This document shows, piece after piece, positions 49,866-59,396 of a stretch of DNA of 64,000 nucleotides (position 1 is its first letter; every line of letters starts with the position of its first letter). This DNA is from a bacterium (GTDB lineage: Bacteria; Bacillota; Clostridia; Christensenellales; CAG-138). Position numbers and translations under genes: made by a program. The notes beneath the pieces are model-generated. The model saw nothing but the letters and a program-made list of their open reading frames with translations, was not told the origin of the DNA and made no database searches. Location of the stretch: positions 1 to 64,000 of the forward strand of contig JALFDW010000042.1 of the NCBI GenBank assembly GCA_022778545.1. Reading direction: 5' to 3'.

Positions 49866-50575
49866 TCTGCCGCTTCCCTTCCTTCCGTAATGTCGAAGAA
49901 CAGCTCTTCAAGGGACTCGCCGCTTGCTTCCACTTCGGCGCGGGTGCGTGCGGCGGCGATCTTCCCGTTCATCAGAATTCGCAGATCATCCCAAAGGTCG
50001 GATACGCTGTCGAGCATGTGCGTGGAGATCAGCACGGCGCAGCCGCGGTCCCGCTCCTCGCGGAACACCGCTTTCAGTTCCTTGATGGCATGCGGGTCGA
50101 GGCCGACCATCGGCTCGTCGACAAGCAGGAGGGAGGGCTGGCTCAGCAGCGCACAGCAGATGCTGACCTTCTGCTGCATGCCCTTGGAAAGCTCCTTGCC
50201 GAGCTTGGTGCGTTTGTCATCCAGCTCGAAACGGGTGAGGAGCGCATCGGCGCGTTCGCGCCAACCATCCGTGAGGCCATAGGCACGGGCGATGAATTCC
50301 ATGTGCTCGTTGATGGTCAGAAGCTCGTAGACGGAGGGCGTTTCCGGGATATAGCCGAGTGCGCGCTTGGCTTCAAGGGATTTGTTGTCATGCCCGTCGA
50401 TCGTGATCTCGCCTTCAAAGCGGGAAAGCCCTGCGATCGCTTTGATCGCGGTGGATTTGCCTGCGCCGTTGGGCCCGAGCAGGATGGTAATCCGCCCTGG
50501 GAGCACGTCGAAGCTCAGGTGATCGTTGGCAAGCAGCTTGCCGTAGCGTTTCGTCAATCCGTTTATGTGAAGCAT
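49862..50575 (-). CDS. ABC exporter ATPase
   Basis: 237 residues: Walker A GPNGAGKSTAIKAIAG, signature LSKGMQQKVSICCALL, Walker B LLLVDEPMVGLD, switch STHMLDSVSDLWD. Exporter-type signature (KGMQQK). A GAAGGAG site precedes the start. Cotranscribed and coupled with the membrane subunit. Confidence 0.93.
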   Translation of the reverse strand: MLHINGLTKRYGKLLANDHLSFDVLPGRITILLGPNGAGKSTAIKAIAGLSRFEGEITIDGHDNKSLEAKRALGYIPETPSVYELLTINEHMEFIARAYGLTDGWRERADALLTRFELDDKRTKLGKELSKGMQQKVSICCALLSQPSLLLVDEPMVGLDPHAIKELKAVFREERDRGCAVLISTHMLDSVSDLWDDLRILMNGKIAAARTRAEVEASGESLEELFFDITEGREAAE

Positions 50576-50781
50576 GGTTGTAACTCCTTCCTTTATGCGG
50601 CTTGATGCCGCCGCGCATCATTATATCACAGGCTGTTCTGCATGCATAGGTGCAGCAGCGCGTGTGAAACAAATAAGAAAGCTGCTGATGTATAGCTGTA
50701 ACACCCTGAAGGAACCTGGCATATGAATGAGTATGGCATGGGACGCGCCATGCACACCTTACATGTTTAGGAGGAATCGCA

Positions 50782-51021
50782 GTGTATAGAAATCTCAATG
50801 CCTCTTGCACAACATGCGCGAGCATGGTGGCGGGCAATAGAAGGACGGCTGATACGGTTGCGGCAGGAACCGTATGCACCAGCGAGGTATGCGGGCCGAA
50901 CATCCTGTTCGCCGAACAACGGCTTGCGCAGATCAATTTTCCCATCCAGCAGTATGCGGAAGGCTTCTGCCCTGCCGAGGCGCTGGAACAGGGGACGATG
51001 TTCCCCGAGCTTGTGCTTTAA
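50782..51021 (+). CDS. cotJA: Spore coat associated protein CotJA
   Basis: 79 residues from a GTG after AGGAGGAATCGC. The C-terminal half (FAEQRLAQINFPIQQYAEGFCPAEALEQGTMFPEL) carries the CotJA signature, in which the protein ends with EAL..GT.FPEL. The N-terminal half with four cysteines is unusual. First gene of the cotJ operon, made in the mother cell under sigma E; sigE itself is 9.5 kb downstream. Confidence 0.88.
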   Translation: MYRNLNASCTTCASMVAGNRRTADTVAAGTVCTSEVCGPNILFAEQRLAQINFPIQQYAEGFCPAEALEQGTMFPELVL

Positions 51022-51036
51022 GGACGGAGGAGGGGA

Positions 51037-51288
51037 ATGGATATGGAAATGACGCAATGCGCCTTGTTGAACCAGATCAGCGAATACCAGTTCGTATGCG
51101 TTGAACTGAACCTGTATCTCGACACGCACCCGGCGGATGAAGCGGCGCGCGCCGATTACCTGTGTTACGGCAAAATGCTGCAGCAACTCATTGAGCAATA
51201 TGAGAGGGAATATGGCCCGCTGAAAAATTTCGGGCATTCGCCCACGGAAACCGGCTGCTATGTTTGCTCGGAATGGCCTTGGGAATAA
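51037..51288 (+). CDS. cotJB: Spore coat protein CotJB
   Basis: 83 residues, MTQCALLNQISEYQFVCVELNLYLDTHPADEAARADY ... GPLKNFGHSPTETGCYVCSEWPWE, the standard CotJB pattern. It lies 15 bp after cotJA and follows GGAGGAGGGG. Needed with CotJC for the inner coat layer in Bacillus. Confidence 0.92.
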   Translation: MDMEMTQCALLNQISEYQFVCVELNLYLDTHPADEAARADYLCYGKMLQQLIEQYEREYGPLKNFGHSPTETGCYVCSEWPWE

Positions 51289-51300
51289 GGAGGGACACCT

Positions 51301-51921
51301 ATGTGGATTTATCAGAAAAAGCTTGAGTATCCTGTCAACATCACGAACCCGGATCCCCGTATGGCCAAAGCGCTCATGGCGCAGTACGGCGGGCCGGATT
51401 CCGAACTTGCCGCTTCCATGCGCTACCTGACGCAGCGCTTCTCCATGCCGGATAACCGCGTGCGCGCCACCTGTAATGATATTGGCACGGAAGAAATGGC
51501 TCATTGGGAGATGATCGGCACGATGATCTACCAGTGCCTGCGCGGCGCGAGCCTTGCGGAGATCGAAGCGGCGGGGCTGATCGGCTACTATACCATGCAT
51601 GACCACGGCGTTTATCCGGCAGACCCCAACGGCGTGCCCTTCACGGCGAGCTATATCCAGTGCACGGGCGACCCGGTGGCGGATCTTGTGGAGGATCTTG
51701 CAGCAGAGCAGAAAGCGCGCGCAACATATGAGCACCTGATGACGCTGACCGATAACCCGGAACTGCTGAACCCGCTTCGCTTCCTGCGGGAGCGGGAGAT
51801 CGTTCATTTCCAGCGGTTTGGCGAGTGCCTCGAAATCGTTCAGGCATTGCAGAGCGGGGAAACACGGATCTACTACCCCAGCGTTTCGATGAAAGGCGGC
51901 ATGAACTACAGAAACAGGTAA
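51301..51921 (+). CDS. cotJC: Manganese-catalase-like spore coat protein CotJC
   Basis: 206 residues, MWIYQKKLEYPVNITNPDPRMAKALMAQYGGPDSELAASMRYLTQRFSMP..., a ferritin-like Mn catalase. Metal ligands are visible as GTEEMAHWEMI and LAAEQKARATYEHL ... REREIVHFQRFGE. RBS AAGGAGGG. Terminator at 51944-51969. Confidence 0.95.
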   Translation: MWIYQKKLEYPVNITNPDPRMAKALMAQYGGPDSELAASMRYLTQRFSMPDNRVRATCNDIGTEEMAHWEMIGTMIYQCLRGASLAEIEAAGLIGYYTMHDHGVYPADPNGVPFTASYIQCTGDPVADLVEDLAAEQKARATYEHLMTLTDNPELLNPLRFLREREIVHFQRFGECLEIVQALQSGETRIYYPSVSMKGGMNYRNR

Positions 51922-51943
51922 CGCACGGCAGGCTTCACCATAG

Positions 51944-51969
51944 GGCGGCGCTTCTGACGCCGCCTTTTG
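51944..51969 (+). terminator. Terminator of the cotJ operon
   Basis: GGCGGCG-CTTCTGA-CGCCGCC followed by TTTTG. Confidence 0.88.
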
Positions 51970-52113
51970 CGTGCCTGCAGGTGCTCAGGGGAATGGGAGA
52001 AATCTTTCTTTTTTGAATTGTCAGAGGAAGCCGCATGGGATAAAATAAAGGTAAATCCGGGGAATGAAAACGGCGCATCACAGAGCAGAGCGCATTTTAG
52101 GAGGGCAGCTTTC

Positions 52114-53106
52114 ATGAAAATCCTTGTGTTGGGTGGCGCGGGTTACATCGGCTCGCATACCGTTTATGCACTGATCGAGCAGGGGTATGACGTAGCGGTG
52201 GCGGATAGCCTGCAGACCGGCCACCGGACGGCGGTGCACCCGGAGGCGTGCTTTCACAAAGGCGACGTGCGGGACCGCGCATTTATGGATGGCGTACTGC
52301 AGCGCGAAGCGCCGGATGCGGTGATTCATTTTGCCGCGAATTCGCTTGTGGGGGAAAGCATGCTGGAACCCTTGAAGTATTATGACAACAATGTCGGCGG
52401 TACCTGTGCGCTGCTTGCATCCATGGCGGAGCAGGGCGTGCGGCGGATCGTCTTTTCTTCCACGGCAGCCGTATACGGAGAGCCGGAGCGCATCCCGATT
52501 TGCGAGAAAGACCGCACCATCCCCACGAACCCATATGGTGAAACAAAGCTTGCCATGGAACGTATGTTCCATTGGGCGGATGTGGCGCACGGCATAAAAT
52601 TCGTCTCCCTACGGTACTTTAATGCCTGCGGCGCCCATATGAGCGGGTGCATTGGCGAGGCGCATGCGCCGGAGACGCACCTTATCCCCATCGTGCTTCA
52701 GGTGCCGAATGGGCAGCGCGCGGCGGTAAATGTGTTCGGAACGGATTATGAAACGCGGGATGGCACCTGCGTGCGGGATTACATCCATGTGACGGATCTT
52801 GCAAAGGCGCATATCCTTGCGGTGCAGTACCTTGCCGCGGGCGGGGAAAGCAACGTTTTCAACCTTGGAAATGGCGTGGGCTTTACGGTGCGGGAGATCA
52901 TCCGCGCGGCGGAGCGCGTAACGGGGGAGATGATCCCCACCATCGACGCGCCGCGGCGTCCGGGGGACCCGGCACAGCTCGTCGCTTCCGGGGAACGGGC
53001 GCGCAGCGTGCTCGGCTGGCAGCCGCAGTTTGTGGAGGTGGAGGAGATCATCGCTTCCGCATGGCGTTGGCACAGCGCCCACCCGGATGGCTTTTCTGAC
53101 CGGTAG
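52114..53106 (+). CDS. galE: UDP-glucose 4-epimerase
   Basis: The start is the ATG at 52114 (MKILVLGGAGYIGSHTVYAL) after AGGAGGGC; the track adds 49 residues. 330 residues. GGAGYIGS binds NAD, SSTAAVYG holds the catalytic Ser/Thr, NPYGETK the Tyr-Lys pair, RYFNACGA the substrate loop. It interconverts UDP-glucose and UDP-galactose for surface polysaccharides. Between cotJ and a sugar ABC ATPase. Confidence 0.95.
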   Translation: MKILVLGGAGYIGSHTVYALIEQGYDVAVADSLQTGHRTAVHPEACFHKGDVRDRAFMDGVLQREAPDAVIHFAANSLVGESMLEPLKYYDNNVGGTCALLASMAEQGVRRIVFSSTAAVYGEPERIPICEKDRTIPTNPYGETKLAMERMFHWADVAHGIKFVSLRYFNACGAHMSGCIGEAHAPETHLIPIVLQVPNGQRAAVNVFGTDYETRDGTCVRDYIHVTDLAKAHILAVQYLAAGGESNVFNLGNGVGFTVREIIRAAERVTGEMIPTIDAPRRPGDPAQLVASGERARSVLGWQPQFVEVEEIIASAWRWHSAHPDGFSDR

Positions 53107-53400
53107 GATACGAAAAAAGGCCGAAATACGGGGAAGAAATGCCACATAGCGCTTGCGTAAGCGCCGTGCGGCATTTATAATAGAAACGATATTGTGGAAC
53201 GGTTTGGGAGAAATCCCATGATAAACAAACCACGGCTGCCGCGCACTCCACAGCATGCGGGGCGGTACGAAAGAAAAGGAGGCATTTCATCCCGCACGGC
53301 TTGCGGTGCGGCAGTGTGGAGACCTGCCGTAATGCACGGGGCAGCTTGCCTGCGCGTGTGAGGCGAACGGAGCGGAGGCTCTGCCGCCAAAGCCGGGAAC
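53107..53400. other. Promoter and structured leader of the sugar ABC ATPase
   Basis: Promoter TTGCGT-17-TATAAT at 53153-53181. It sits inside an imperfect long dyad (AATGCC ... GCGCTT-GCGT-AAGCGC ... GGCATT, 53139-53176) that could be the galE terminator or an operator. The 210-base leader can pair CTCCACA with TGTGGAG and CCGCAC with GTGCGG. A 46-codon open frame at 53218 has a GGGAG site but does not look like a real protein. Confidence 0.55.
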
Positions 53401-54519
53401 ATGGCAAAGGTCACTCTCAAAAACGTCAAAAAGGTGTACGACAAGAACGTCGTCGCGGTGCAGGAATTCAACCTTGAAATCGCGGACAAGGAATTCATCG
53501 TGCTCGTTGGCCCGTCCGGCTGCGGAAAATCCACCACGCTTCGCATGGTGGCCGGCCTTGAGGAGATCAGCGGCGGCGATCTCTTCATCGGCGATAAGCG
53601 CATGAACGACGTTCCGCCCAAGGACCGCGACATCGCGATGGTTTTCCAGAACTACGCGCTTTACCCGCACATGACCGTCTATGAAAACATGGCTTTCGCG
53701 CTGAACCTGCGCAAGGTGGACAAGGCTGTTATCGACAAGAAGGTGCGCGAAGCGGCGGAGATTCTGGGCATCACGCAGTACCTTGACCGTAAGCCCAAGG
53801 CGCTTTCCGGCGGCCAGCGCCAGCGCGTTGCCATCGGCCGTGCGATCGTGCGCGACCCGCAGGTGTTCCTGATGGATGAGCCTCTTTCCAACCTGGACGC
53901 AAAGCTCAGAAACCAGATGCGCGCGGAGATTATCAAGCTGCGCCAGCGCATCAACACCACCTTCATCTACGTCACCCATGACCAGACCGAGGCCATGACG
54001 CTGGGCGACCGTATCGTCATCATGAAGGATGGTTACATTCAGCAGATCGGCATGCCGCAGGAAGTCTTCAACCACCCGGCGAACCTCTTTGTTGCGGGCT
54101 TCATCGGCTCTCCGCAAATGAACTTCTTTGATGCGAGCCTCGAGAAGGACGACAAGGGCTACTACGTTGCGCTGGATGGCGCGCGTATCTATCTGCCGGA
54201 AGACAAGCAGCAGGCGCTGCGCGACAAGAACGCGGCTCCGCAGGCGATCAAGCTGGGCATCCGCCCGGAGCATGTCATGCTCTGCTCGGACGACGCAGCG
54301 GCGCACATTTCCGCGACGGTGGATGTTTCCGAGATGATGGGCAGCTCCGTGCACCTGCATGTGAACGCAAACGGCAAGGACGTGGTCGTGATCATTCCGA
54401 CGCTTGACCTGCAGGGCATGCCGCAGCAGGACTTCAGCTGCGGCGCGAAGGTGAACTTCACGTTCGGCGGCAACGTCATCCACATGTTCGATCCGGAGAC
54501 CGGGATGAACCTGCTCTGA
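53401..54519 (+). CDS. MsmX/UgpC-type sugar ABC importer ATPase
   Basis: 372 residues. Walker A GPSGCGKSTT, Q-loop NYALYPHMTVYENM, signature LSGGQRQRVAIGRAI, Walker B VFLMDEPLSNLD, switch VTHDQTEAMTLGDRI, then the C-terminal TOBE/regulatory domain (IGIPQ... style GIRPEHVML). It matches multitask ATPases (MsmX, UgpC, MalK) that serve several sugar importers. No permease or binding-protein gene is near, which fits a shared ATPase. Confidence 0.93.
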   Translation: MAKVTLKNVKKVYDKNVVAVQEFNLEIADKEFIVLVGPSGCGKSTTLRMVAGLEEISGGDLFIGDKRMNDVPPKDRDIAMVFQNYALYPHMTVYENMAFALNLRKVDKAVIDKKVREAAEILGITQYLDRKPKALSGGQRQRVAIGRAIVRDPQVFLMDEPLSNLDAKLRNQMRAEIIKLRQRINTTFIYVTHDQTEAMTLGDRIVIMKDGYIQQIGMPQEVFNHPANLFVAGFIGSPQMNFFDASLEKDDKGYYVALDGARIYLPEDKQQALRDKNAAPQAIKLGIRPEHVMLCSDDAAAHISATVDVSEMMGSSVHLHVNANGKDVVVIIPTLDLQGMPQQDFSCGAKVNFTFGGNVIHMFDPETGMNLL

Positions 54520-54545
54520 ACCTGATCGAAAAAAACAGCTCTTTT

Positions 54546-54575
54546 CGGGCCGCGCATTGCGCGGCCCGTTTGCTT
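54546..54575 (+). terminator. Terminator after the sugar ABC ATPase
   Basis: CGGGCCGCGC-ATT-GCGCGGCCCG followed by TTTGCTT. Confidence 0.88.
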
Positions 54576-54697
54576 CACAATCCCTTCATTTTGTTTCACA
54601 ATTTTTTGTTGCAAGGCCTTTTTTTGCACATAAGCTGAAAGTATAATAAAGTATAATATAGAAAACGAACAAAAGATCATTTGGATGGAGGACACAT

Positions 54698-56536
54698 ATG
54701 GGCAACATGAAGGAGAAAAAACCATCGAAAAAACCGTTGGTGTATTATTGCATCCTGGTCGCCGTGATCATGATGCTGCTCAATTCACTCGTTTTTCCGA
54801 TGTTGATGGAGGCACAGATACGAGAAGTCGGCTATAATGAGTTTCTGAAAATGGTGGATGAGGGCAGTGTGAAACAGGTCGCCCGGAACGAGTCGGAGGG
54901 CCTCATTACGTTCCTCGCCGTGGATGAAAACGGGCGTGAGCGCGTTTATAAAACGGGCATCTGGCCGGATGAGGACCTGCGTGCACGGCTTGAACAGGCA
55001 AACGTAGAATTCGCTGCCGCGATCCCGACGCAGAGCTCTCCGCTGCTTACGTTCCTGCTCACCTGGATCCTGCCGATCCTGATCTTTGCCGCGCTGGGCC
55101 AGTTCATGATGCGCAAGCTGCAAAACGGTGGCATTGGCCCGAATGCGATGAGCTTCGGCAAAGCGAATGCCAAGGTATATGTTGAGGCGCAAACCGGCAA
55201 GACCTTCGCGGACGTTGCAGGTGAGGATGAGGCGAAGGAAGCGCTCTCGGAGATTGTGGACTTCCTGCACAACCCGGGCAAATACGCGAAGATCGGCGCG
55301 CGGCTTCCCAAGGGTGCGCTGCTCGTGGGCCCTCCGGGCACAGGCAAAACGCTGCTTGCAAAGGCGGTAGCAGGTGAGGCACAGGTGCCGTTCTTCTCCA
55401 TTTCCGGTTCGGAATTCGTGGAAATGTTCGTGGGCATGGGCGCCGCCAAAGTGCGCGATCTCTTCCAGCAGGCGAATGAGAAAGCTCCCTGCATCGTGTT
55501 CATCGATGAGATCGATACCATCGGCAAAAAGCGCGATGGCGGCGGCCTCGGTGGCAACGATGAGCGCGAGCAGACGCTGAACCAGCTCCTCACGGAGATG
55601 GATGGTTTCGACGGCAAGAAGGGCGTCGTCATCCTTGCGGCGACGAACCGCCCGGATTCCCTTGACCCCGCCCTGCTGCGCCCCGGCCGGTTTGACAGGC
55701 GCATCCCTGTGGAACTGCCGGATCTCGGCGGCCGCGAGGCGATCCTGCGCGTACACGCAAAGAATGTCCACATGGCAAATGACATCGATTTCAACGCAAT
55801 CGCCCGGGCGACAAGCGGCGCTTCCGGCGCGGAGCTTGCGAACATCGTGAACGAGGCGGCGCTGCGCGCGGTGCGCATGGGGCGTGACATTGTAGAGCAG
55901 GCGGATCTTGAAGAGAGCGTAGAGGTCGTTATCGCCGGTTATCAGCGCAAGAGCGCCGTGATCTCCGAGCGGGAGAAGCAGATCGTGGCATATCATGAGA
56001 TCGGCCATGCGCTTGTGGCGGCGAAGCAGAGCGATTCCGCGCCCGTGCATAAGATCACGATCGTGCCGCGCACATCCGGCGCATTGGGATACACGATGCA
56101 GGTGGAGGAAGGCGAGCACTTCCTCATGAGCCGGGAAGAGGCGTTCAACAAGCTTGCGACGCTTACCGGCGGCCGCACGGCGGAGGAGCTTGTTTTCCAC
56201 AGCGCGACGACGGGCGCTTCCAACGACATCGAGCAGGCAACGCGCCTTGCGCGCGCCATGGTGACGCGGTACGGCATGAGCGACCGTTTCGGCATGGTCG
56301 CGCTGGAGACGGTCGAGAACGCATACCTCGGCGGGGACAGCTCGCTTGCGTGCTCGCAGGAAACCGCTGCAAGCATCGACCACGAGGTCGTTGCAATGGT
56401 GAAGGAGGCGCAGGACAAAGCGCGGAAGATCCTTTCGGAAAACATGGATGCGCTGCATAAGCTTTCCAAGTATCTGCTCGAAAAAGAGACCATCACCGGA
56501 GAGGAGTTCATGCAGATGCTGCATGAGCAGGCGTAA
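54698..56536 (+). CDS. ftsH: ATP-dependent zinc metalloprotease FtsH
   Basis: 612 residues. Two membrane helices (residues about 14-35 and 108-128) flank a small extracytoplasmic domain. The AAA module has GPPGTGKT, IVFIDEIDTIG and the SRH (ATNRPDSLDPALLRPGRFDRR). The zinc site is HEIGH with a downstream Asp in the M41 domain. A membrane-bound hexamer that degrades membrane and short-lived proteins. RBS GGAGGAC. Two TATAAT boxes lie upstream (54642, 54652). Confidence 0.97.
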   Translation: MGNMKEKKPSKKPLVYYCILVAVIMMLLNSLVFPMLMEAQIREVGYNEFLKMVDEGSVKQVARNESEGLITFLAVDENGRERVYKTGIWPDEDLRARLEQANVEFAAAIPTQSSPLLTFLLTWILPILIFAALGQFMMRKLQNGGIGPNAMSFGKANAKVYVEAQTGKTFADVAGEDEAKEALSEIVDFLHNPGKYAKIGARLPKGALLVGPPGTGKTLLAKAVAGEAQVPFFSISGSEFVEMFVGMGAAKVRDLFQQANEKAPCIVFIDEIDTIGKKRDGGGLGGNDEREQTLNQLLTEMDGFDGKKGVVILAATNRPDSLDPALLRPGRFDRRIPVELPDLGGREAILRVHAKNVHMANDIDFNAIARATSGASGAELANIVNEAALRAVRMGRDIVEQADLEESVEVVIAGYQRKSAVISEREKQIVAYHEIGHALVAAKQSDSAPVHKITIVPRTSGALGYTMQVEEGEHFLMSREEAFNKLATLTGGRTAEELVFHSATTGASNDIEQATRLARAMVTRYGMSDRFGMVALETVENAYLGGDSSLACSQETAASIDHEVVAMVKEAQDKARKILSENMDALHKLSKYLLEKETITGEEFMQMLHEQA

Positions 56537-56598
56537 AATCAATAACTTCCAGAACGATAAAGGCGGGGGGGCAAATGCCCTTCCGCCTTTGTGTAAGC

Positions 56599-58056
56599 TT
56601 ATCCGATATGTATGCCGCCGCCGGAGCCGGAGGAGAGGTCGCTTTCTTCGTCCCCCTCATGTGATACGGCATCCTCCGCGCCGGATGGGATCGGCCCGCT
56701 GCCGCCAAGCCCGGCCCATATGGAATCCGCAAGCGTGCGCACGGGCGGGGTATAAAGGTCAAGCAGGCCTTTGCTTTCCCGGCGCAGCGCCGTTTTCAGG
56801 TGGGTGAGCGCACTTTGCAGCGTGCTGCGATCGGCGGAAGGAATGCTGCTTTTGTAATTATTGAGAAGATACTGCGCATCCGCATAGGCGCGGTTGCCCG
56901 CAGAAAGCTCCGCGGAGATCGCGAGCCGGTTTTCTTCCACATAAAGCTTGAGCGCTTCCACATCCATGTTGGGATCTACAAGAACTGTGGCGCCGAATAC
57001 TTTCGAGATCAGGTTCTGAAATTCAAGCGTATGCAGGCACCAGCAGTCGCGCGCGTACAGCCGCATGTATTCCCCGGGAATCATGTGCCGGTTCAGATCA
57101 TCGAAATCCATGCGCACCGCCGTGAGCGCGAGCGCGCAGATCTGCTCAAAGCTCAGATTTGTGTCCACGTTGCTCTGCACTGCGGTGTAGATCTTCGGGA
57201 GGTTTGCGATTTGCCCGGTGCTCTTCAGCTGGTTGAAAATAGCCAGGAGCATGCGCTGCTGCCGGTCGGCGCGCGCCACATCGGAACTGCCCTTGCGCTG
57301 GCGGCAGTAATCAAGCACAGCCTGCCCGTCAAGGTGCTGCGGGCCGGGGTGAAGGGTGCGCCCGTTCATTGTAACTTCGATGTCCACGTCATAGTCCACG
57401 CCGCCCATGGCATTTACAACATCCTTTACGGCGTTCATATCCACGCTCACATAATAATTGACCGGGATGCCTCCAAAGAGAGCGCTCACGGTGTTGAGCG
57501 CGCTTTCATAGCCGCCGCGCTTGAGCCCGCCGCCCAGTGAAAATGCGCTGTTCACCTTGCCATACGGGTCGAGCGGTTCGATCAGCTCCCCCTTTTTATT
57601 GTAGAGCAGCACATAGCTGTCCCGCGGGATGGAGATCATGTCCACGGTGTTCGTTTTGAAGTTGACCGTAACGAGGATCATCGTGTCCGTGCGGAACGAG
57701 CCGGAGGCCTCGCGCTCCTCGCTCTTGTCGATGCCGAACACCATGATGTTCACGCGGTTTTTCATGAAGCCCTGATCCGAAAGCGATTCCAGCTCCGTTT
57801 CCGACATGGGCGTCGGGGTCGGTTCCGGCGTTGGTTCCGGCGTGTTGTCCGGTGCTGCGGAAGGCTGCACCGGCATGGGTGTGGACGTAGGCGCAATGGC
57901 TTCGGGCGTGGGCACGAGGGTCGGTTCCGGCTCAAACAGAGCGGCAGGGGAGCTGATCCGCAGATAGAAGATACCGGCGGCGATGAGTGCGATGAGAAGC
58001 ACCGCAGCCAGCACCCAAAGGAAGATCTTTTTTCCGGATTTTTTTTGTTCAGACAT
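56599..58056 (-). CDS. LytR-CpsA-Psr (LCP) family cell-wall glycopolymer ligase
   Basis: The start is the ATG at 58056 (MSEQKKSGKKIF) with AAAGGTGAT upstream. 485 residues: short cytoplasmic tail, one membrane helix (residues 11-29), Pro/Thr-rich linker (PEPTPEPTPTP), LCP domain starting VNIMVFGIDKSEE with DTMILVTVNFKTNTVDMISIPRDSYV, and the catalytic block RTDTMI/RADRQQRMLLAIF. A C-terminal helical region of about 110 residues and an acidic Ser/Gly tail follow. LCP enzymes attach teichoic acids or capsular polymers to peptidoglycan outside the membrane. Terminator or tail region precedes ftsH end. Confidence 0.92.
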   Translation of the reverse strand: MSEQKKSGKKIFLWVLAAVLLIALIAAGIFYLRISSPAALFEPEPTLVPTPEAIAPTSTPMPVQPSAAPDNTPEPTPEPTPTPMSETELESLSDQGFMKNRVNIMVFGIDKSEEREASGSFRTDTMILVTVNFKTNTVDMISIPRDSYVLLYNKKGELIEPLDPYGKVNSAFSLGGGLKRGGYESALNTVSALFGGIPVNYYVSVDMNAVKDVVNAMGGVDYDVDIEVTMNGRTLHPGPQHLDGQAVLDYCRQRKGSSDVARADRQQRMLLAIFNQLKSTGQIANLPKIYTAVQSNVDTNLSFEQICALALTAVRMDFDDLNRHMIPGEYMRLYARDCWCLHTLEFQNLISKVFGATVLVDPNMDVEALKLYVEENRLAISAELSAGNRAYADAQYLLNNYKSSIPSADRSTLQSALTHLKTALRRESKGLLDLYTPPVRTLADSIWAGLGGSGPIPSGAEDAVSHEGDEESDLSSGSGGGIHIG

Positions 58057-58212
58057 TTTTTGCATCACCTTTCCGATGGAATTATACTCTGTTTCGCGCT
58101 GTGATACAAACTGTATTGCGCACAAAGTTCGTGAACAATACATGAACAAATCCAAAACAAATCTGCCGTTTATCTCTCGCTTATTTTTTTTGAAAAAATG
58201 GCGCTCTTATCA

Positions 58213-58241
58213 TTGCGGGAGCGGAACATATAGTATATAAT
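58213..58241 (+). promoter_or_regulatory. Promoter of asnA
   Basis: TTGCGG, 17-base spacer, TATAAT, about 70 bases upstream of the asnA start. Confidence 0.7.
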
Positions 58242-58309
58242 ACACAAATATTAATTTTTTGCCGTCCCATGTGCCAGGTGGCGGCACAACAACGCAAGGA
58301 GGCCTTCCC

Positions 58310-59317
58310 ATGGCAAACACGATCATCCCGAAAGGGTATCGCTCCACAATGACACTCTATGAAACCCAGGATGCGATCAGCTTCATCAAGCGTTCGTTCC
58401 AGGATGGGCTTGCGCGCGCGCTGCGCCTCAAGCGCGTGACTGCGCCGCTGTTCGTGCAGCCGCAGAGCGGCCTCAACGATGACCTCAACGGCGTGGAGCG
58501 CCCTGTCAGCTTTGATATTCCCTGCGCGGAGACGGAGGCGCAGGTGGTGCACTCCCTCGCAAAATGGAAGCGCATGGCCCTTTACCGCTATGATTTCCAC
58601 CCCGGAAAGGGGCTCTATACGGACATGAACGCCATCCGGCGGGATGAGACGCTCGACAATCTGCATTCCGTTTATGTAGACCAATGGGACTGGGAAAAGG
58701 TGCTCACCCGCGAAACGCGCAACGTGGAAACGCTTGAGAACACCGTGCGTTCTATCGTCGGCTGCGTGTGCGATACGCTCGATGCGCTGAAAGCGCGCTA
58801 CCCGCACATCAACACCACGCTTTCCCGGGATGTGAAATTCATCACCACCCAGGAGCTGCTCGACCGCTACCCGGATCTGACGCCGAAGGAGCGCGAAAAT
58901 GCGATCACCCGGGAATACAAAACCGTTTTCCTGATGCAGATCGGCGGCAAGCTGAGCGACGGCAAACCGCACGATGGCCGCGCGCCGGACTATGATGACT
59001 GGTCGCTCAACGGCGACATCCTGTTCCATTTCCCGCTGTTGGACTGCGCGTTCGAGGTTTCCTCCATGGGCATCCGCGTGGATGCGGAATCGCTCGACCG
59101 CCAGCTGACCGAGGCGGGATGTGATGCGCGCCGCACGCTGCCGTTCCACAGCATGCTGCTTGCGGATCAGCTTCCGCTCACCATCGGCGGCGGTATCGGC
59201 CAGTCCCGCCTTTGCATGCTCCTTATGAACAAGGCGCACATCGGCGAGGTACAATCCTCCATTTGGGATAAGGAAACCATCGAGGCCTGCGAAAAGGCGG
59301 GCATCATCCTGCTGTAA
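58310..59317 (+). CDS. asnA: Aspartate-ammonia ligase (asparagine synthetase A)
   Basis: The start is the ATG at 58310 after AAGGAGG; the track adds 17 residues. 335 residues of the class II synthetase fold: DDLNGVERPVSFDIP, LYTDMNAIRRDE, VDQWDWEKV, LMQIGGKLSDGKPHDGRAPDYDDW and GGGIGQSRLCMLLM (motif 3). It forms asparagine from aspartate, ammonia and ATP. The length is normal. Confidence 0.96.
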   Translation: MANTIIPKGYRSTMTLYETQDAISFIKRSFQDGLARALRLKRVTAPLFVQPQSGLNDDLNGVERPVSFDIPCAETEAQVVHSLAKWKRMALYRYDFHPGKGLYTDMNAIRRDETLDNLHSVYVDQWDWEKVLTRETRNVETLENTVRSIVGCVCDTLDALKARYPHINTTLSRDVKFITTQELLDRYPDLTPKERENAITREYKTVFLMQIGGKLSDGKPHDGRAPDYDDWSLNGDILFHFPLLDCAFEVSSMGIRVDAESLDRQLTEAGCDARRTLPFHSMLLADQLPLTIGGGIGQSRLCMLLMNKAHIGEVQSSIWDKETIEACEKAGIILL

Positions 59318-59335
59318 ACGCCGCACGCGGCGCGG

Positions 59336-59376
59336 AAAAACGGCTCGGGCACGCTTGCCCGGGCCCGTTTTGCTTT
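59336..59376 (+). terminator. Terminator of asnA
   Basis: AAAACGGCTCGGGCA pairs imperfectly with TGCCCGGGCCCGTTTT around CGCT, followed by TGCTTT. Confidence 0.7.
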
Positions 59377-59396
59377 ATCGGAATTCACACAGCTTT

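Noticed and set aside
48606-50282. 558-codon plus-strand ORF opposite the ABC exporter pair
   Set aside because: Shadow of two well-supported ABC genes; no motifs and no ribosome site.
53218-53361. 46-codon upstream frame before the sugar ABC ATPase
   Set aside because: It has a fair ribosome site, but the translation is Arg/Ala/Cys-rich without similarity to any leader, and it lies in a foldable leader.
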